Shown piece after piece: positions 35,464 through 48,392 of a DNA stretch of 64,000 nucleotides (position 1 is the stretch's first letter; each line of letters begins with the position of its first letter). The notes beneath the pieces were generated by a model that saw only the letters and a list, made by a program, of their open reading frames with translations, was not told the origin of the DNA and made no database searches. This stretch comes from Limnanthes douglasii subsp. nivea. Its lineage: Eukaryota > Streptophyta > Magnoliopsida > Brassicales > Limnanthaceae. The position numbers and the translations under genes are program-made. The stretch lies in contig JAUPFV010000004.1 of the NCBI GenBank assembly GCA_036936605.1, positions 91,352,334 through 91,416,333 on the forward strand, read 5' to 3'.

Positions 35464-38079
35464 TTCCCCATCAAGTTTGTGCGAAAGTACCTGAAACTGT
35501 CGTAGCTTGACAATAATATTTCCTTTGAAATTTGAACATAAGTACTTGAAGTGCAAGCTTGATCAAAAGACTGAAATGAAATCACACCTCCCTCAGGTTG
35601 AAGCATATATATTAATCATGCCCAACTTGTTACAAATATAAGTAATTTTTTATCCATTGAGTGCTTTTGTAGATATATATCCTAGTTGTTCTCTTGTTTT
35701 AACATATCTTGTATGAATTAGATTTTGTTGAATCTTTTCACGGATAAAAGACAATCAACTTCAATATGTTTCGTTCTTTTGTGAAAGACGGGATTAGATG
35801 CAATGTGCAGCGCCGGTTGATTATCACAGCATAACTTCACATGTATGGTAGTCTTGAAATAAGTTAACAACTGGAAAATCCAAACTATCTCACAAGTAGA
35901 TTGAGCCATGACTCTATATCGAGCTTCAACACTCGATATTGATAGAATATTTTGGTTCTTACTCTTCCAAGATACCAAATTACCCCTTACAAAAATACAG
36001 TAACTAATGGTCGATCTTTTATCAAATTTAGATCCGAACCTATCTGCATCCGCAAAAAACTTTATATTAGTATGACCATTATTGTCATACCACAATCCTA
36101 GTCCAGAAGCTGGTTTGAGATAACACAAGATATGTCCTAGTGATGCCCAGTGATTAACTAGTTGGAGAAGACATAAACTAACTTACAACACTGACTGGAT
36201 ATGCAATGTCTAGTCGAGTTACCCTAAGATAGTTGAGTTTTCCTACTAATCGATGATTATTTTCTAGATCACTAATTAATTCTTTGTCATCTTTCAGTAA
36301 TTGCAAATTAGGAACCATTAGTGTATTACATCAACAAATCCATAACATATTTTCTCTGCGATAAAAGAATACTTTTATTGCTTCTTGTTATTTCAACCCC
36401 CATAAAATACTTCAATGGTCTTGAATATTTTGTTTGAAATTATGAACGTAAAAGTGTTTTAAGAAATAAAATGCATTTACTATCGTTCCTAGTAATAATG
36501 ATGTAATCAACATGTACAACCACGAGTATAATTTCATTTGCATAAAATTTATAATAAACACAATGATCACAACTACTCTTCTTCAATCCAAATTCATTTA
36601 GTGCATCATTAAACTTGCCGAACCAAATATGAGGACTTTTCTTTAATCTGTACAATGGTTTATACAAATGACATACATTTCCTCTCTCTCCTTGAGCAAC
36701 AAATCTTGTTAGTTGATTCATATAGACTTCTTCTTGCAGGTCTATATGTAAAAATGCAGTTTTGATATCTAACCGATGCAATGGCCAATCATTTAAAGCT
36801 GCTAAAGATATAAATAAACGAATAGAAGTAAACTTAGCTACTGGAGAAAATGTCTCAGAGTAATTAACACCATAAGTTTAAGCATATAATTTTACGACAA
36901 GTCATTCTTTGAGACGAGCTATCGTGCCATCGAGATTTATTTTGACATTAAATACCCATCTATAACCAATAGCTTTGTTTCTAGTAGGTTAATCAACCTA
37001 CTTCCAAGTAATAGTGTCTTTTAAAGTTCTTAGCTCTTCAAACGTTGCAGCTTGTCGGCCAGAATGACATAAAGCGTCATGAACAGTTTGTGGAATAGAA
37101 TTAGAATCAAGAGATGCAATAAAAGCTCGGGTAGAAAGAAGTAATTGATCATATTTTACGAAAGATAAAATTATATAAGTACATTGTATTTTACCTTTTC
37201 GAAAAATAATGAGAAGATCAGGAGTGGACTCACTATCGATTATGTCAGGATCTGGAGATAAAGGAATTGGTAATGGACATAATGGAGGAGGTATTTTACG
37301 TCGAGAATACACATGTTCAATTAGAGGTCGATATGGTGAAGGAAGTACATCAGATCCTTGAACGATGGTGCACATGAGTATACCACCATCGACAATAATT
37401 GTTTTTAGATCGACACTAGACAAAATAGGAAAAAATGGAACATGTTCTAAAAATGTAAAATCCTTAGACATTATGTATCGATGAAGAGACGTGGAAAACA
37501 TTTATAACCTTTTTGAACCTAGAATATAAAAAAACACATTTTAAGGATTTTAGATCTAATTTTGTACGAGTAAGACTTACATTCCTAATAAAGCAAGTAC
37601 ACCAAAAAAATACGTGGTTCAATATGAAATAGAGGTTGAGATGGAAAAAGCACAAAATATAGAGTCTTATTTAGAAGTATAACAGACAACGTACGATTAA
37701 TTACAAAATAGATAGTGGAAACAACATCTGTCTAAAATGATTTTGGTACTTTTATTTGGAAAAAAAGTGCACGAGTAACCTCTAAAAGATATCTATTTTT
37801 TTTTCTTTCAGCAATACCATTTTGAGATGGTGTATCCACACACGAAGTTTGGTGAATCATTCTTTTTTGTTCCATAAATAATTGAAATGCAGTTTAACAA
37901 TATTCTTTACCATTATCACTTTTTAAAATACAAATAAGACAACTGAATTAAGTATTAATTTCTGTAGTAAATGTGTAAAATATAGAAAATAAATCAGACC
38001 GGTTTTTTTATTAAATAAAGACATGTAACACGAGAACAATAAAAAAAACTAATAAAATATTTAAAACTAGTTTAGAAAC
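35464..38079 (-). pseudogene. Copia pol: integrase C-terminal part, RT and RNase H
   Basis: The integrase end is at about 37730-37920 (SDNGKEY, then TPSQNGIAERKKNRYL). A linker lies at 36998-37501. The RT at 36440-36781 has LDIKTAFLHIDLQEEVYM and LYRLKKSPHIWFGKF. Its catalytic YVDD reads HVDY (the Tyr codon for the second Asp is 36503-36505). RNase H at 35718-36128 has DADRFGSK, SSVEARY, DNQPALHIA and RTKHIEVD. Several stops and frame changes lie between these parts, and the HVDY change alone should abolish polymerase activity. Confidence 0.85.
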
Positions 38080-38456
38080 TGATAAGTTCGGATTATCCAG
38101 TCACAACCCACTGAACTATCCGGACAAGGGCAATTTGGACAATAATGTACCACTAAACCATCCAGACATGACAAAAGTAAAAACACTTAAATACCTTTTG
38201 ACTAAGCTATGTGCTAATCAACTTAAAAGATTAATTGGTCTTTAAACTTGACCCAGTTTGATAACTTGACCCGTAAGCCCATGGGTCCTTAATTAAGGGT
38301 AAAAATAGCACAACCATTTTCATTAATAAGGGTAATGAACATTTAATACAACCAGGCTGCTCAAATCTCTCACTAATTTACACCAAACAATTAATAATCA
38401 AAATACTTTATAAAAAACTTGATAAAATTACCCTCAACCCAAAATAAACCAAACCA
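38080..38456 (+). repeat. 5' LTR of gypsy element 2
   Basis: It starts TGATAAGTTCGG and ends AAACCAAACCA, and is 377 bp, the same length as the 3' copy. The primer-binding region TTGGCGACAACAGTGGGAGG (38459-38478) follows directly. Confidence 0.9.
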
Positions 38457-38528
38457 AATTGGCGACAACAGTGGGAGGCAACGGTGCCTGAATTTTGCAT
38501 TCAAACCCAATAGAAAAGACCAGTTCAG

Positions 38529-40110
38529 ATGGATCCGAACGAGCAAGCAACTCAACCACCTGTGGTGGAGGTAGTTGGGGAGAACAAAGAATACACCATC
38601 GAAGAGCGAGAGAAGTTGAAGGCAGAAATAGAGGCGCTGAGGGCCATACAACAAGCATAAATGGGTATAAAAGAGAAGTCAAGGGTGTTAGCCATCCATC
38701 ATACTGACAATCCTAGGGAGAATGATCCATCAGCAAAGACTCATTTGAGTTCAAAAAAGACCTATGACAGTTCTAAGAAGACTCACCGGTCTAAGCCGGT
38801 TGAAAGTTCAGATTCTGAGTCCTCCAGCAGCTCTTCGAACGAGGTCGAGCTTGATGAGTCTTTGTCATCAAGAAATGATGAAGGAAGGTCCCGGAAGAAA
38901 CAAAAACTAGTTAAAAAATATTCAAGAAATAGAGATAGGCATAGGAGACTTAAAAGGCATCTGGGAAAAAGGGTCATCTCACAGCCATAGTCACAGGCAT
39001 GTAGATCAGTTTCTGATCGATCATTTTGCTTTTCAGACCCAACCAGGTATTTTTACAACGCCTAATGAAGACACAGTCTTCAGTCGTAATAGGAATTGGA
39101 GATAGTCATCATTGTCCGCCAAAATACTGTCCGGAAACCTACCTAAAAGGTTTGACAGCTCCAAAATGGAGAAGTATGATGGGAGTAAGGATCCGGACAA
39201 TCATCTGGAGCAGTTCAAGAACTTCATGATGAATTTTGATGATGATGACAAACTTCTGTGTAGAGCCTTCTCCCAATATTTTATGGGAAGTGCTCTTAAG
39301 TAGTACAACAGCTTACCTCAAGGGTGTATCAGAATCTTTGATACATTCTGGGTTGCCTTCCGAAGGAAATTTATGGGAACTAAATAGGTGAAGGGCAATG
39401 GAGATACTATTATCCATTGTTCCCAGGATCCAAATGAGTCCTTAAATGACTACATAAGTCGGTTCGTAAACACCAAAAATGGGTTAGCAGATTACTTCGA
39501 ACAGGTGGCAATTGCTTCCTTGAGACAAGGGTTGAACCTTGGGAATTTGGCTGATTCGGTGACCAGGAAGAAGGCCACCACTTGGGGTGGCTTATTAAAT
39601 CCGGTGGGGAAGCAGATTAAAGTGGATGAAACCAAGAAAACCAAGGTGCACTGTCAGGTGAGGTCCACCACAGCAGCTCAAAACCAGTCCGGGTATAAGG
39701 CTAAGGAGACCGGACAAGGGTCCAACATGGCTAAACAGGCTCAGTCCAACCAAAATCAATCTCAGAGCCAGCAATCAAGGAGTAAAAGAGGTCCTTGGGT
39801 TCAACCGGAGTGGTTTGCATAATTAAAAAAGAATGTGGCCACAATTTATTACAAGACCAAGGATGAAGTTCATTTCTGGAAACCAGCATCACTGTAGTCT
39901 CTCAGAGACAATCGAAATACTTGTTTTTGCTAATATCACAATGATATTGGCCATAACACCCAAGACTGAATTGCTCTGAAGCAGGAAGTACAGAATCTCA
40001 TTGAAAGAGGTAAGTTTGGGGCTCATGTTAAAAGAAGAAGTGGAAACAGGCCTGACAATGCTCCTCGAACTGGTCGTACTAACAATGCGGGAACATCTGC
40101 TCCAGAGGGG
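38529..40110 (+). pseudogene. gag of gypsy element 2
   Basis: The ATG at 38529 opens MDPNEQATQPPVVEVV and a helical EREKLKAEIEALRAIQQ, then stops at TAA (38658-38660). The same frame goes on with a Ser/Lys/Arg-rich part to about 38988. The gag core follows (YDGSKDPDNHLEQFKNFM, about 39175-39240, then a TAG at 39301). Next comes a long open part, 39388-39822 (NESLNDYISRFVNTKNGLAD), with a Gln/Ser-rich basic end. A degraded zinc knuckle (CQYHNDIGH type) lies at about 39925-39970. Few breaks: four or five stops. Confidence 0.8.
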
Positions 40111-43100
40111 GCAATGGTGATCATTGGAAGATTTGATGTTGATTCAGAGTACCTGGATCATGATCCAACCCGGACTAAAATAGGGGTCATAACAGAGCAA
40201 ACTAAAACAGTGTCCGGACTCATTAGTTTCTTTGAGTCACTCACTATATTCAAAGGGGATAACATGACAACGCCCACTCCTTCATCAAGAAATAGACATG
40301 CTCACTCTCTGACTACTCAGTTGGAAGGAGGCATGTCTTCTTATTAGTGCCAAACCCCTTTTCCATTTATAGTCCTTGATGAGGATGATTTAAGAAATAT
40401 TTTGGGCCTTATGAGGATGATGTGGTGATAGGAGCATCTATTGGGGGCAATGATATCAGACAAATTCTGATAGACACGGGCAGTTCAGCAAACATCCTCT
40501 TTTTAAGTTCTTACAAGCAGATGAAAAATCCGGCCGTTATTCAATGGTCAAACAGAACCATTGTAGGCTTCACATGAAGCTCTGCGGATGTAATCGGGGA
40601 ATTTAAAGAAGAGGTATTGTTGGGCAAGGGGTTTTTAAAATGTTGGTCAGAGTGTTATTTGTTGTGGTAGATTTCCCTACATGTTACAATGCAATATTTG
40701 GGAGGTCCTGACTCTCTAGAATGCATGATGTGGCCTCAACAGTCCACCAGTGTTTGAAGTATGCGGCTCAAGGGCAAGTGGGTGTCGTCCAAAGTAGTCA
40801 GAAGATAGCAAGGGAGTGCTATGCAACTGCACTTGCTCCTAAAACTTTGGTCCAATTCGAATCAATGAAGATTAGCAGTTATTGGGGCCTTCTGAGGGGG
40901 AAGGTGAGATTGATGACCCCAGAGAGGCTCCTAGTGTTATAATACATGTGGAAGATGTTGAAACCCACCCCTGGCAGAGGGTAGAAGTATAATGGTTGGC
41001 CTCAAGATGACGCCTGAGTTAAAAAAGAAATTGTTATCCTTTTTGTTAGACAATCAACATGTTTTTGCATGGTGCAATGGTGATTTTACCGGAGTACTTG
41101 CAAGCGTTATCTCACACAAACTATCAATTCAGAGTGATGTTGTACCTGTTGTGCAGAAAAAAGGGTATTTTCTAAAGAGAAAGGTGATGTAATAGTCCAA
41201 GAAGTTGATCGCCTTACCAAAATGAGGCACATAAAGGAGTCCCAGTATCCTTTATGGACTGTCAATCCGGTGTTAGTCAATAAAAAGAACGGGAAATGGC
41301 GTATTTGTATTGATTTTACTGACCTCAACAGAGCTTTCCCAAAAGATCTTTATCCGATCCCCCGGATAGATCAGTTGGTGGACTCAACGTCTGGAAACAA
41401 GTTATTGTCCTTCATAGATGCCTTCTCTGGGTACAACCAGATACAGGTGGATCCGAAGAACCAAGATCATACTACGTTTGTTACAGACAAGGGTATCCAT
41501 TGCTATAAGGTGATGCCTTTTGGGTTGAAAAATGCTGGGGCTACTTACTAGAGGCTATTAAACAAAATATTCGTTAATCAGATTGGCAGGAATATGGAGG
41601 TGTACATAGATGACATGATGGTTAAAATCTTAGAGGAGGATTTACATATAATTGACCTTCGGGAAACCTTTGCCAATCTGACAATGGTGAATTTGAAACC
41701 GAATCTAGAAAAATGTGTCTTTGGGGTTTGATCCGGAATTTTTTTGGGGTACATGATCAGTAAGAAAGGGATACAGCATGATCTAGATCAGTTGAATGCC
41801 CTATTAGAAATGGATCCTCCCCGGAATATTAAAAAATCCTAGAGGCTTACTGGAAGGTTGGTTGCCTTGAATCATTTTATTTCAAGATCTTCAGATAAGT
41901 GTGCTCCATTTTTCTAAACCTTGAAGAGTGCTAAAGACTTTAATTGGTCTCCACAATGCAACCAAGCTTTTGATGAAATAAAGAAACATTTATCTTCACC
42001 AAAGACCCTTTTTAAGTCTGTACAAGGAGAAACACTGTATGTCTACTTGGCTGTGTCAGAATGCGCTATAAGTGCAGTATTGGTAAGAGAGGTGGATAAT
42101 TACCCTCATCCGGTGTATTACATCAGCAAAAGCCTAATAGATGCTGAGAATAGGTACTTGAAGCTTGAAAAGTTGGCACTAGCCTTAGTGATTGCTGCGA
42201 GAAAAATAAGGCTGTATTTTCAGTCTCATTCTATCATTGTCCGAACATCTTTCCCTTTGAAGAATGTTCTTCAGAAAGCAGACATATCAAGCAGGATGAC
42301 CAAGTGGTCAATAGAATTGGGTGATTATGACATTGATTTTTCCCCATGAACTGCTATCAAAGCTCAATATGTTGCTGATTTCCTGGTAGAATTCCATCCG
42401 GATAGAAGCTCTAAACAAGTTCCATAAGGAAAAACTAAAAAAGAATGGGTAGTCCGGACTGATGGTGGATCAAGCACAATGGGTTGTGGAACTGGAATTT
42501 GCCTAACATCTCCGTATGGTGATAAAATGTACCAGAATATATGCTTTGGGTTCAAGGCCTCTAACAATGAGTCCGAATATGAAGCGGTTATAATTGGTCT
42601 CATATTAGTTTATCCATCATGTTCAAGGTCAATTTGAGGCAAAAAAGGAACAGTTGATCAAATACGTACTCATCCTTAAAGAGGTGGCAGCCAACTTCAA
42701 AAGTGTTTGTTATGAGCATATTCCTAGATTAGAAAATACACTGGCAGATTCCTTGGCAACCATAGCATATTCTGAGTCCTACCCTTGGATTCATATACAA
42801 GAATGCCCATCTATACAAGCAAATCTAAACAATGAAAAGGAGGAAAGCTTGAGTATACATGTAGTTCAACCTAAATATTGGAGATTTTCCCTTCTTCAAT
42901 ACATTTCTGATGGGGTTTTGCCTCCGGATAAAGTTATGGCAAGAAAAATTAAACACAGGGCTCGTGGTTTTTTTTATCATAAGGGAAGTTCTCTATAAAA
43001 AAATCTTTCAGTAGACCTCTCCTATGTTGTTTATAGGCTGAAGAATCTCAAGTTGTTTTATCCAAACTACGCGATAGAGAAGGGTCAGCACATTGTGGCT

Positions 43101-44060
43101 ACAAGGCACTAACCCGGAGAGTACTATTGGCTGGGTACTATTGGCCATCTATAATGGCAGATGCTAAAGAAATGGTAAAGAATTGTGATCCATGTCAAAG
43201 GTGTGGCAATGAAATTCATATGCCAGCAGTACCTATAGAGTCAATTTCTGAGCCAGTACCTTTTGCTCGTTGGGGATTTGATTTAGTTGGGCCTCTGCCA
43301 AGGACGTCCAGAGAGTGCAAGACTATTATAGTTTCTATTGATTGATTCTCAAAATGTATAGAGGCAGCTCCTTTGGCAGGAACTACTTCAAAAGTTGTCA
43401 TAAAATTCATTTTATCCAATATATGTTGGAGATTTGGGATTCCTCAAAAGATTACCACAGATAACGGGCCATAGTTTGATAACAAGGATATGGAGAATTT
43501 TTGTGCCTCTAGAGGCATCCAGCACTGCTTCTCTTCTCCTTTCCATCCACAAGCAAACGACCAAGTTGAAGTTGCCAACATCACCATTTTATCCGGATTA
43601 AAAAAGAATTTAGAGAGGGCTGTAGGGAAGTGGCCAAGCTATCTGCAAAAAGTATTGTGGGCATACCGAACTACTCCTCGGGCTGCCACACAAGAATCTC
43701 CTTTTTCTTTGGTGTATGGGATGGATGTCATTACTCCCATTGAAGCTATCATACCATCATACATGGTACATAACTATTTCGAACATACCCATGAGATAGA
43801 AATTAGGAATCAGTTGGACTTAATAAAAGAAAGAAGGGTTAAAGCTCACTTGAGAACAACCCACTACCAAGGCTTGATGAGGAGCAGGTTTACTTCCAAA
43901 GTCAAGAGAAGATATTTTCAACTGGGAGATAAATTTTTGAGAATAGTCTTCCTACACACCAAGGAGAATCTGTTCGGTAAGCTGGCTCCAAACTGGGAAG
44001 GCCCTATGAGGTCTCCCAAAAAGCTTAAGCCTGGGACATATAGGCTTCAGGACAAAGAAT
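40111..44060 (+). pseudogene. pol of gypsy element 2: protease, RT, two RNase H, integrase
   Basis: The protease keeps IDTGSSANILF (Asp codon 40473-40475). The RT at about 41220-41740 keeps YIDD at 41603-41614. RNase H (41921-42349) reads YYISKSLIDAENRYLKLEK. A second, archaeal-type RNase H (about 42450-42800) has TDGGSSTMGCGTGICL and ASNNESEYEAVI but has lost its middle by deletion near 42600. Integrase (about 43060-44060) has an HHCC finger ending CDPCQRC, Asp in GFDLVGPLP and in TTDNGP, and the Glu in VEVAN. Stops at 41549, 42346, 43342 and 43471 and a few shifts break it. Most catalytic residues survive, so it decayed after a period of selection. Confidence 0.85.
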
Positions 44061-44169
44061 GAAGGGTTTTGAAGCACCCATAGAATATTGAACATCTTAG
44101 GTTATATTTAGAATAAAAGTTGTGTGTAAATATTTACTTGTTAGATATCAATGTAAATATTATGGGGCA

Positions 44170-44215
44170 TACTCTTTCCTACCCTGGTGGCGCGGGGAGG
44201 TTTTAATGAGGTGTC
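44170..44215 (+). other. Conserved block after pol, gypsy element 2 copy
   Basis: CCTACCCTGGTGGCGCGGGG, then AGGTTTTAATGAGG, is shared with elements 1 and 3. The spacer that follows, 44216-44640, is otherwise without recognisable features. Confidence 0.6.
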
Positions 44216-44640
44216 CGGTTTTTTCATTCAATAAAATGTGCTGCCTTCGGTTTAACTACAATTCAATTCAAGTACAAATCTTTGGTTTAAAACTTTGGAT
44301 CTTTAATAGATCGGATTAACCTGGTTTAGTGATGACCATTAAATACACGTCATCAGAGATATTAAACACTCTCACTTTAATACTTCTGAAATACTAAGGG
44401 CTACTTGAACATTAGGCATGAAAAATTTAAAGGAAAGAAAGTATTAATAAAAGAAGGTTTGGTAAATAAACCTATTCGGAATTAACCGAATTGGAAGAAC
44501 AAAACATGCATTGGCCATCTAAGGACTTTAAGTATTTCAAAAACTTATCCGGACCCTGATCGGATAACATTACAAAAATACCTTGGACATCCAAGGACTT
44601 TAACTGTTCAGTAAAGATAAAAAAAAAACATGATTAAACC

Positions 44641-47554
44641 TTAGGGCCTGTTCCCTTCAGATGTCTCACCACCACCACCTTTCTTGGGACTTTTGAGTTC
44701 AACACTTGAACTCTCACTCGTTCCCTCTTCTTCATCCGTACTGGAATCAATTCCACTGGAGTAGTTGTACTTGACACTAGCTGCCATGGTATGATGAGGG
44801 AAGTCTTCATATTCCACATATTTCTATAGGAGACCAAGGGTCCTCTTTGAAAACGTCTCATGGAAGAGCAACACCATGTCAGACCTGACTTCATCGTATA
44901 TTTTCTCAAGGTAGTCTATCACTTCGTTGGTATATTTATTAATACTTGCTTGAATGGCTTGCTCCTGCTGCTTCACCAAGTCCTTTTTTTCCTTGGCCAT
45001 CTTAGACACATTACCTTCTAAGGAGGTCTTCTCATCGGATAGGGTTTGAATGACACCATCTTTGGTCTTCAGGTCCTCCCATAATATTGTGAGGTCCTTT
45101 TCCAAGCCAAAGTTCTTAGTTTGGAGCTCAATCTTGGCGGTCTCCGAAGTGGCCAACTTGGTTGATGAATCTTCCTTGTCCTTCCTCAATGCCTCTATCT
45201 TTTTCTTCAGTTCTTCTATGCTCTGATTGGCATTAAGAAGATTGGTTGACAGAGACTCCTAGTCAGTGTTGAGGGAATTGATGAGAGTGGTCTGTCTTTT
45301 TTACTTGTCTCTCCAAGTCAAGCAGTGGCTGGATGTGACCAAGAAGAGAATGGCTTAAAACATCTTGCTTTCCGGAGACGGAGAAGGACTTACCATTAAA
45401 GGTCACCATGTTAGCAGAGCTCGAAGGGCGATATGGACCTGCAAAATCATCATTCTCAGAATCATTGAAGTATAAATCAATGTCTTGAAGGGCACTAATG
45501 TACACTTCTTCGGTCCCTCCCCCATCAACCTCTCCAGACTGCAGACCATTTGGGATCTTCTCTTGTAAAGTGGGATCAACAGGGGCTGGTGGAGGTAGAA
45601 GCTCTGAAGGGCGAATAATTATTTCTTCTCCTAAGGTGACCTTCTTCTTTTTAGCAGCCTTTTCGTCACTACTAGCCCTTATTTTTTGGTCCTTTTTGGG
45701 AGGATTTGGTGGGTTTTGTGACTCTCCCGCCTCCTTTACAGTTTCAGCCTCTACCACTTTGAACAGGGCAGTGTCAATTCCCCATTGGTTCCCCGAACCA
45801 GTCCCTTTTGTGGCAGCTTGGACCGCCTCTATTGCAGATTTCTTCTTCTTCCCTTTCATTTTGCTGGGATATTTTGCTGTGGAACGTAAGAACAATTTAC
45901 CATCTTTAGCCTCCGTTCGATTGAGAATTACACCACGAGGAGGCGGCGCAGTTAGCTCTTCCTATGAGAGGTCTTTCCAACCTGTGGTGTTACACAGATG
46001 AGACCTCACAAGATTGCCTGAGGTGAAGCAATTGTGGAAGGAATTTCTCCAACACTCTGCAACCCATGCATTAAGCTTAGCACAAGTTGTTTGCCCCTCC
46101 TCTAGGTTGTCGGAGAACTCCTTCGGCAGCACTGAACAATGAATGACAAATTAATCAGGAAGGTAATACTTATGATTTGAAAAGAGAAGTATGAAAAACA
46201 AAGATAAAAAACTTACTAGTACTCTTCCACCTGCTAGTTAACCTGTTGGGATTGGTGTTGGCCTTGGTCTTCCTAACGTTCTCTCATGTCCCACTGATGA
46301 ACATGAACTATATCCTCCAGTTCTTCTCAGACTTCAGCAAGTCGTCTACCACCTTGAAATTGTTCCCCATATTATGATGGTAGAATGGAATATGGTGGTT
46401 CTTGCATAGACTTGCCACAGGGGTAAATTGCTCCATTGGGAGTAGGATTTTTGATAACCTTGATGCCATTATGCAAGCAATGAGGGAATACCAAGTGTTT
46501 GGGCTTAGCTGGCTTGGGCAGAGTTTAACCAGGTGGAAATATCTGAAGATTTCTGGGTCCAATGGGAACTGAAGTCCCCAGTTTAGCACCTTAGTGAAGA
46601 TAACCACCCCATTGAGTTTGCAGTCCATCGGAGTCTCCGAAGTGACAGGTATCCTTACCTTCACTGACTCTGGGATCCCCCATTTCATCCGGATCCGGCC
46701 CAACTCAGCAGTATAGGTTTAGACATAGTTGATATTTTGTAGAGCCATCAGATATTTAACATTGACATTTTTGAAGCAAGGGCCTACCTTGCCCGCTGGA
46801 ACTCTGGAAGCTCCGGATGGGTCAAACAGACCTTGACTTTGCCTTTGCCCTTCCTGTCAGAGGCAACATCCCCCGTTTGACCTGATGCTTCATTTTCAAA
46901 GGGAGCCTTTTCGATACTGTCTTCCATTATTTCTTCCATCACTATGGAAGGTTTATCAATTGCCTTGGATGGATGGGGATCACCTTCTGGCACCAAAGGC
47001 TGTGCGGATGGATGAGCGTCTGTTGTTTCTGAAGGCCTAGTTCCCGGTTGAGATTGGGATCCGGAGGGCTTGGTCCTTGGGGCTACTTTAGATGTCTCCG
47101 ATCCGGAGGGCTTATCTTTTGAGGTTTCCTTAGATGCCTCGGATCCTGAGGGATTTGGAATTGAAGCAGTAGTTTGGGCTTTAGTTAGACGAGTCGTCCG
47201 GCAAGGAGTCAACTTCTCCGGGGATTGCTCAACATCAGAACCCATGACTATGAAGGGGAAAGCTTTTCTGACACTCGAAACCGTTTTTTCTTTAGCAACT
47301 AAAGGTTGAGACTCTTGAACATAAGAGTCTGAGGGAAGGGGAGAGAGGCTTGGTTTGAATAACTGTCTAAGCTTGGGATATCTGGAGAAGGATGATCCTT
47401 GGTCAACTTCTTGGGTCGGTTCACTAGATTTCTCACTTGGGGAAACTGAGAGACCGACAACAATACGAGTCTCCCTTTCAACGTTTTTTGGCCTTTCTAG
47501 CTCTGATAAGTTTAACCAGCCGCCTTTAACAAGTGCGTTTCTGGATGTGAACAT
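44641..47554 (-). pseudogene. Antisense gene (aORF) of gypsy element 2, spliced
   Basis: The ATG at 47554 starts MFTSRNALVKGGWLNLSELE. Then come a Ser/Pro/Lys-rich part with SGSE repeats, and a core (GLQFPLDPEIFRYFHLVKLC, then QLSPNTWYSLIACIMA) resembling Pfam PF04195, named putative gypsy-type transposase. Next are a Lys-rich nuclear-signal-like stretch (MKGKKKKSAIE, AAKKKKVTLGEE), a coiled coil (about 44900-45230) and an acidic Ser-rich tail ending at 44641. A GT-AG intron (46132-46216, 85 nt) joins RWKST to LPKEFSD, as in element 3. TATAAAT lies about 90 bp upstream (47644-47650). Several stops (for example near 46722 and 45259) and shifts are present. Antisense ORFs are known in Tat elements; their role is unknown. 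Confidence 0.7.
46132..46216 (-). other. Intron of the antisense gene, gypsy element 2
   Basis: The donor is GTAAGT and the acceptor is TTGTTCAG, 85 nt. Its removal leaves a frame that aligns with the spliced frame of element 3 on both sides. Confidence 0.65.
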
Positions 47555-47639
47555 AAAACTCTTCAAGAACAAGTTTGAAGATACGAGTGAAAATCTCTCT
47601 AGAAAGTTTTTGAGTGATGAAGACAATGAAATAGTGAAA

Positions 47640-47655
47640 AAGGATTTATAGAATA
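47640..47655 (-). promoter_or_regulatory. TATA box of the antisense gene, gypsy element 2
   Basis: TTCTATAAATCC on the - strand lies about 90-96 bp upstream of the aORF ATG. Element 3 has TATATATAAACC at the same distance. Confidence 0.5.
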
Positions 47656-48015
47656 GTAGAAAAAAGTAACTGTTACCTAGGAGAAGTTGAAGAGGTTTGG
47701 CAATGATTAAATACGGCGCAAACGTGTGAAAGATTAAATGCCTAGGTAACTTTCTAGATTTAGTGGGTGATCCGATCTAGGAAGAATAACGGCTCGTAGG
47801 TCAAACCAGATTGTGACACGTGTCCCATGATCCAAGAAGAAAACTCTTAGAATTCTGGAAAGAGAAAGCAGTTCGGATAAACTTCAAACTGAGTTAATGA
47901 TGAGAATAAACCTCCTAGTACAAATTACACAGACAGATCGGAAAAAGTCACTACTGGCTAAGTAGATTTTTTAGTCCTACCAAAAATATTTGGCAAGGCC
48001 TAAAAAATGGGCTAT

Positions 48016-48392
48016 TGATGAGTTCGGATTATCCAGTCACATCCCACTGCACTATCCGGACAAGGGCAATTCGGACAATAACGTACCACTAAACAATCCG
48101 GACAGGACAAAAGTAAAAACACTTAAACACTTTTTTACTAACCTATGTGCTAATCAGCTTAAATGATTAATGGGTCTTTAAACTTGACCCGGTTTGATAA
48201 CTTGAACCGTAAGCCCATGGGTCCTTAATTAAAGGTATAAATACCCCAACCACTTTCATTAATGATGGTAATAAACATTTAATACAACCAGGCTGCTCAA
48301 ATCTCTCACTACTTTACACCAAACACTTAATACTCAAAATACTTTACAAAACACTTGACAAAATTACCCTCAGCCCAAAATAAATCAAACCA
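48016..48392 (+). repeat. 3' LTR of gypsy element 2
   Basis: It is 377 bp, starts TGATGAGTTCGG and ends AAATCAAACCA. A purine-rich AAAAAATGGG lies just upstream (about 48002-48010). A TATA box (GTATAAATACC, about 48234) marks the promoter. Confidence 0.9.

Larger units (their letters stand above)
38080..48392 (+). mobile_element. Gypsy element 2, Tat lineage, with both LTRs
   Basis: Two 377-bp LTRs enclose gag, protease, RT, RNase H, second RNase H and integrase on +, and an antisense gene on -. The total is about 10.3 kb. The flanks GAAAC (38075-38079) and AAAAC (48393-48397) match at 4 of 5 bases. It lies in the integrase of the copia element, whose frame pieces continue on both sides. By eye the LTRs differ at roughly 30 sites, so the insertion is not recent. 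Confidence 0.92.

Noticed and set aside
38391..38707. Open frames on both strands over the end of the 5' LTR and gag start
   Set aside because: Shadows of the real gag frame that begins at 38529 in element 2.
45498..47651. Several open frames on + across the antisense gene
   Set aside because: They are Phe/Ser-rich mirror frames of Lys/Glu-rich antisense exons and are not conserved as proteins between elements 2 and 3.
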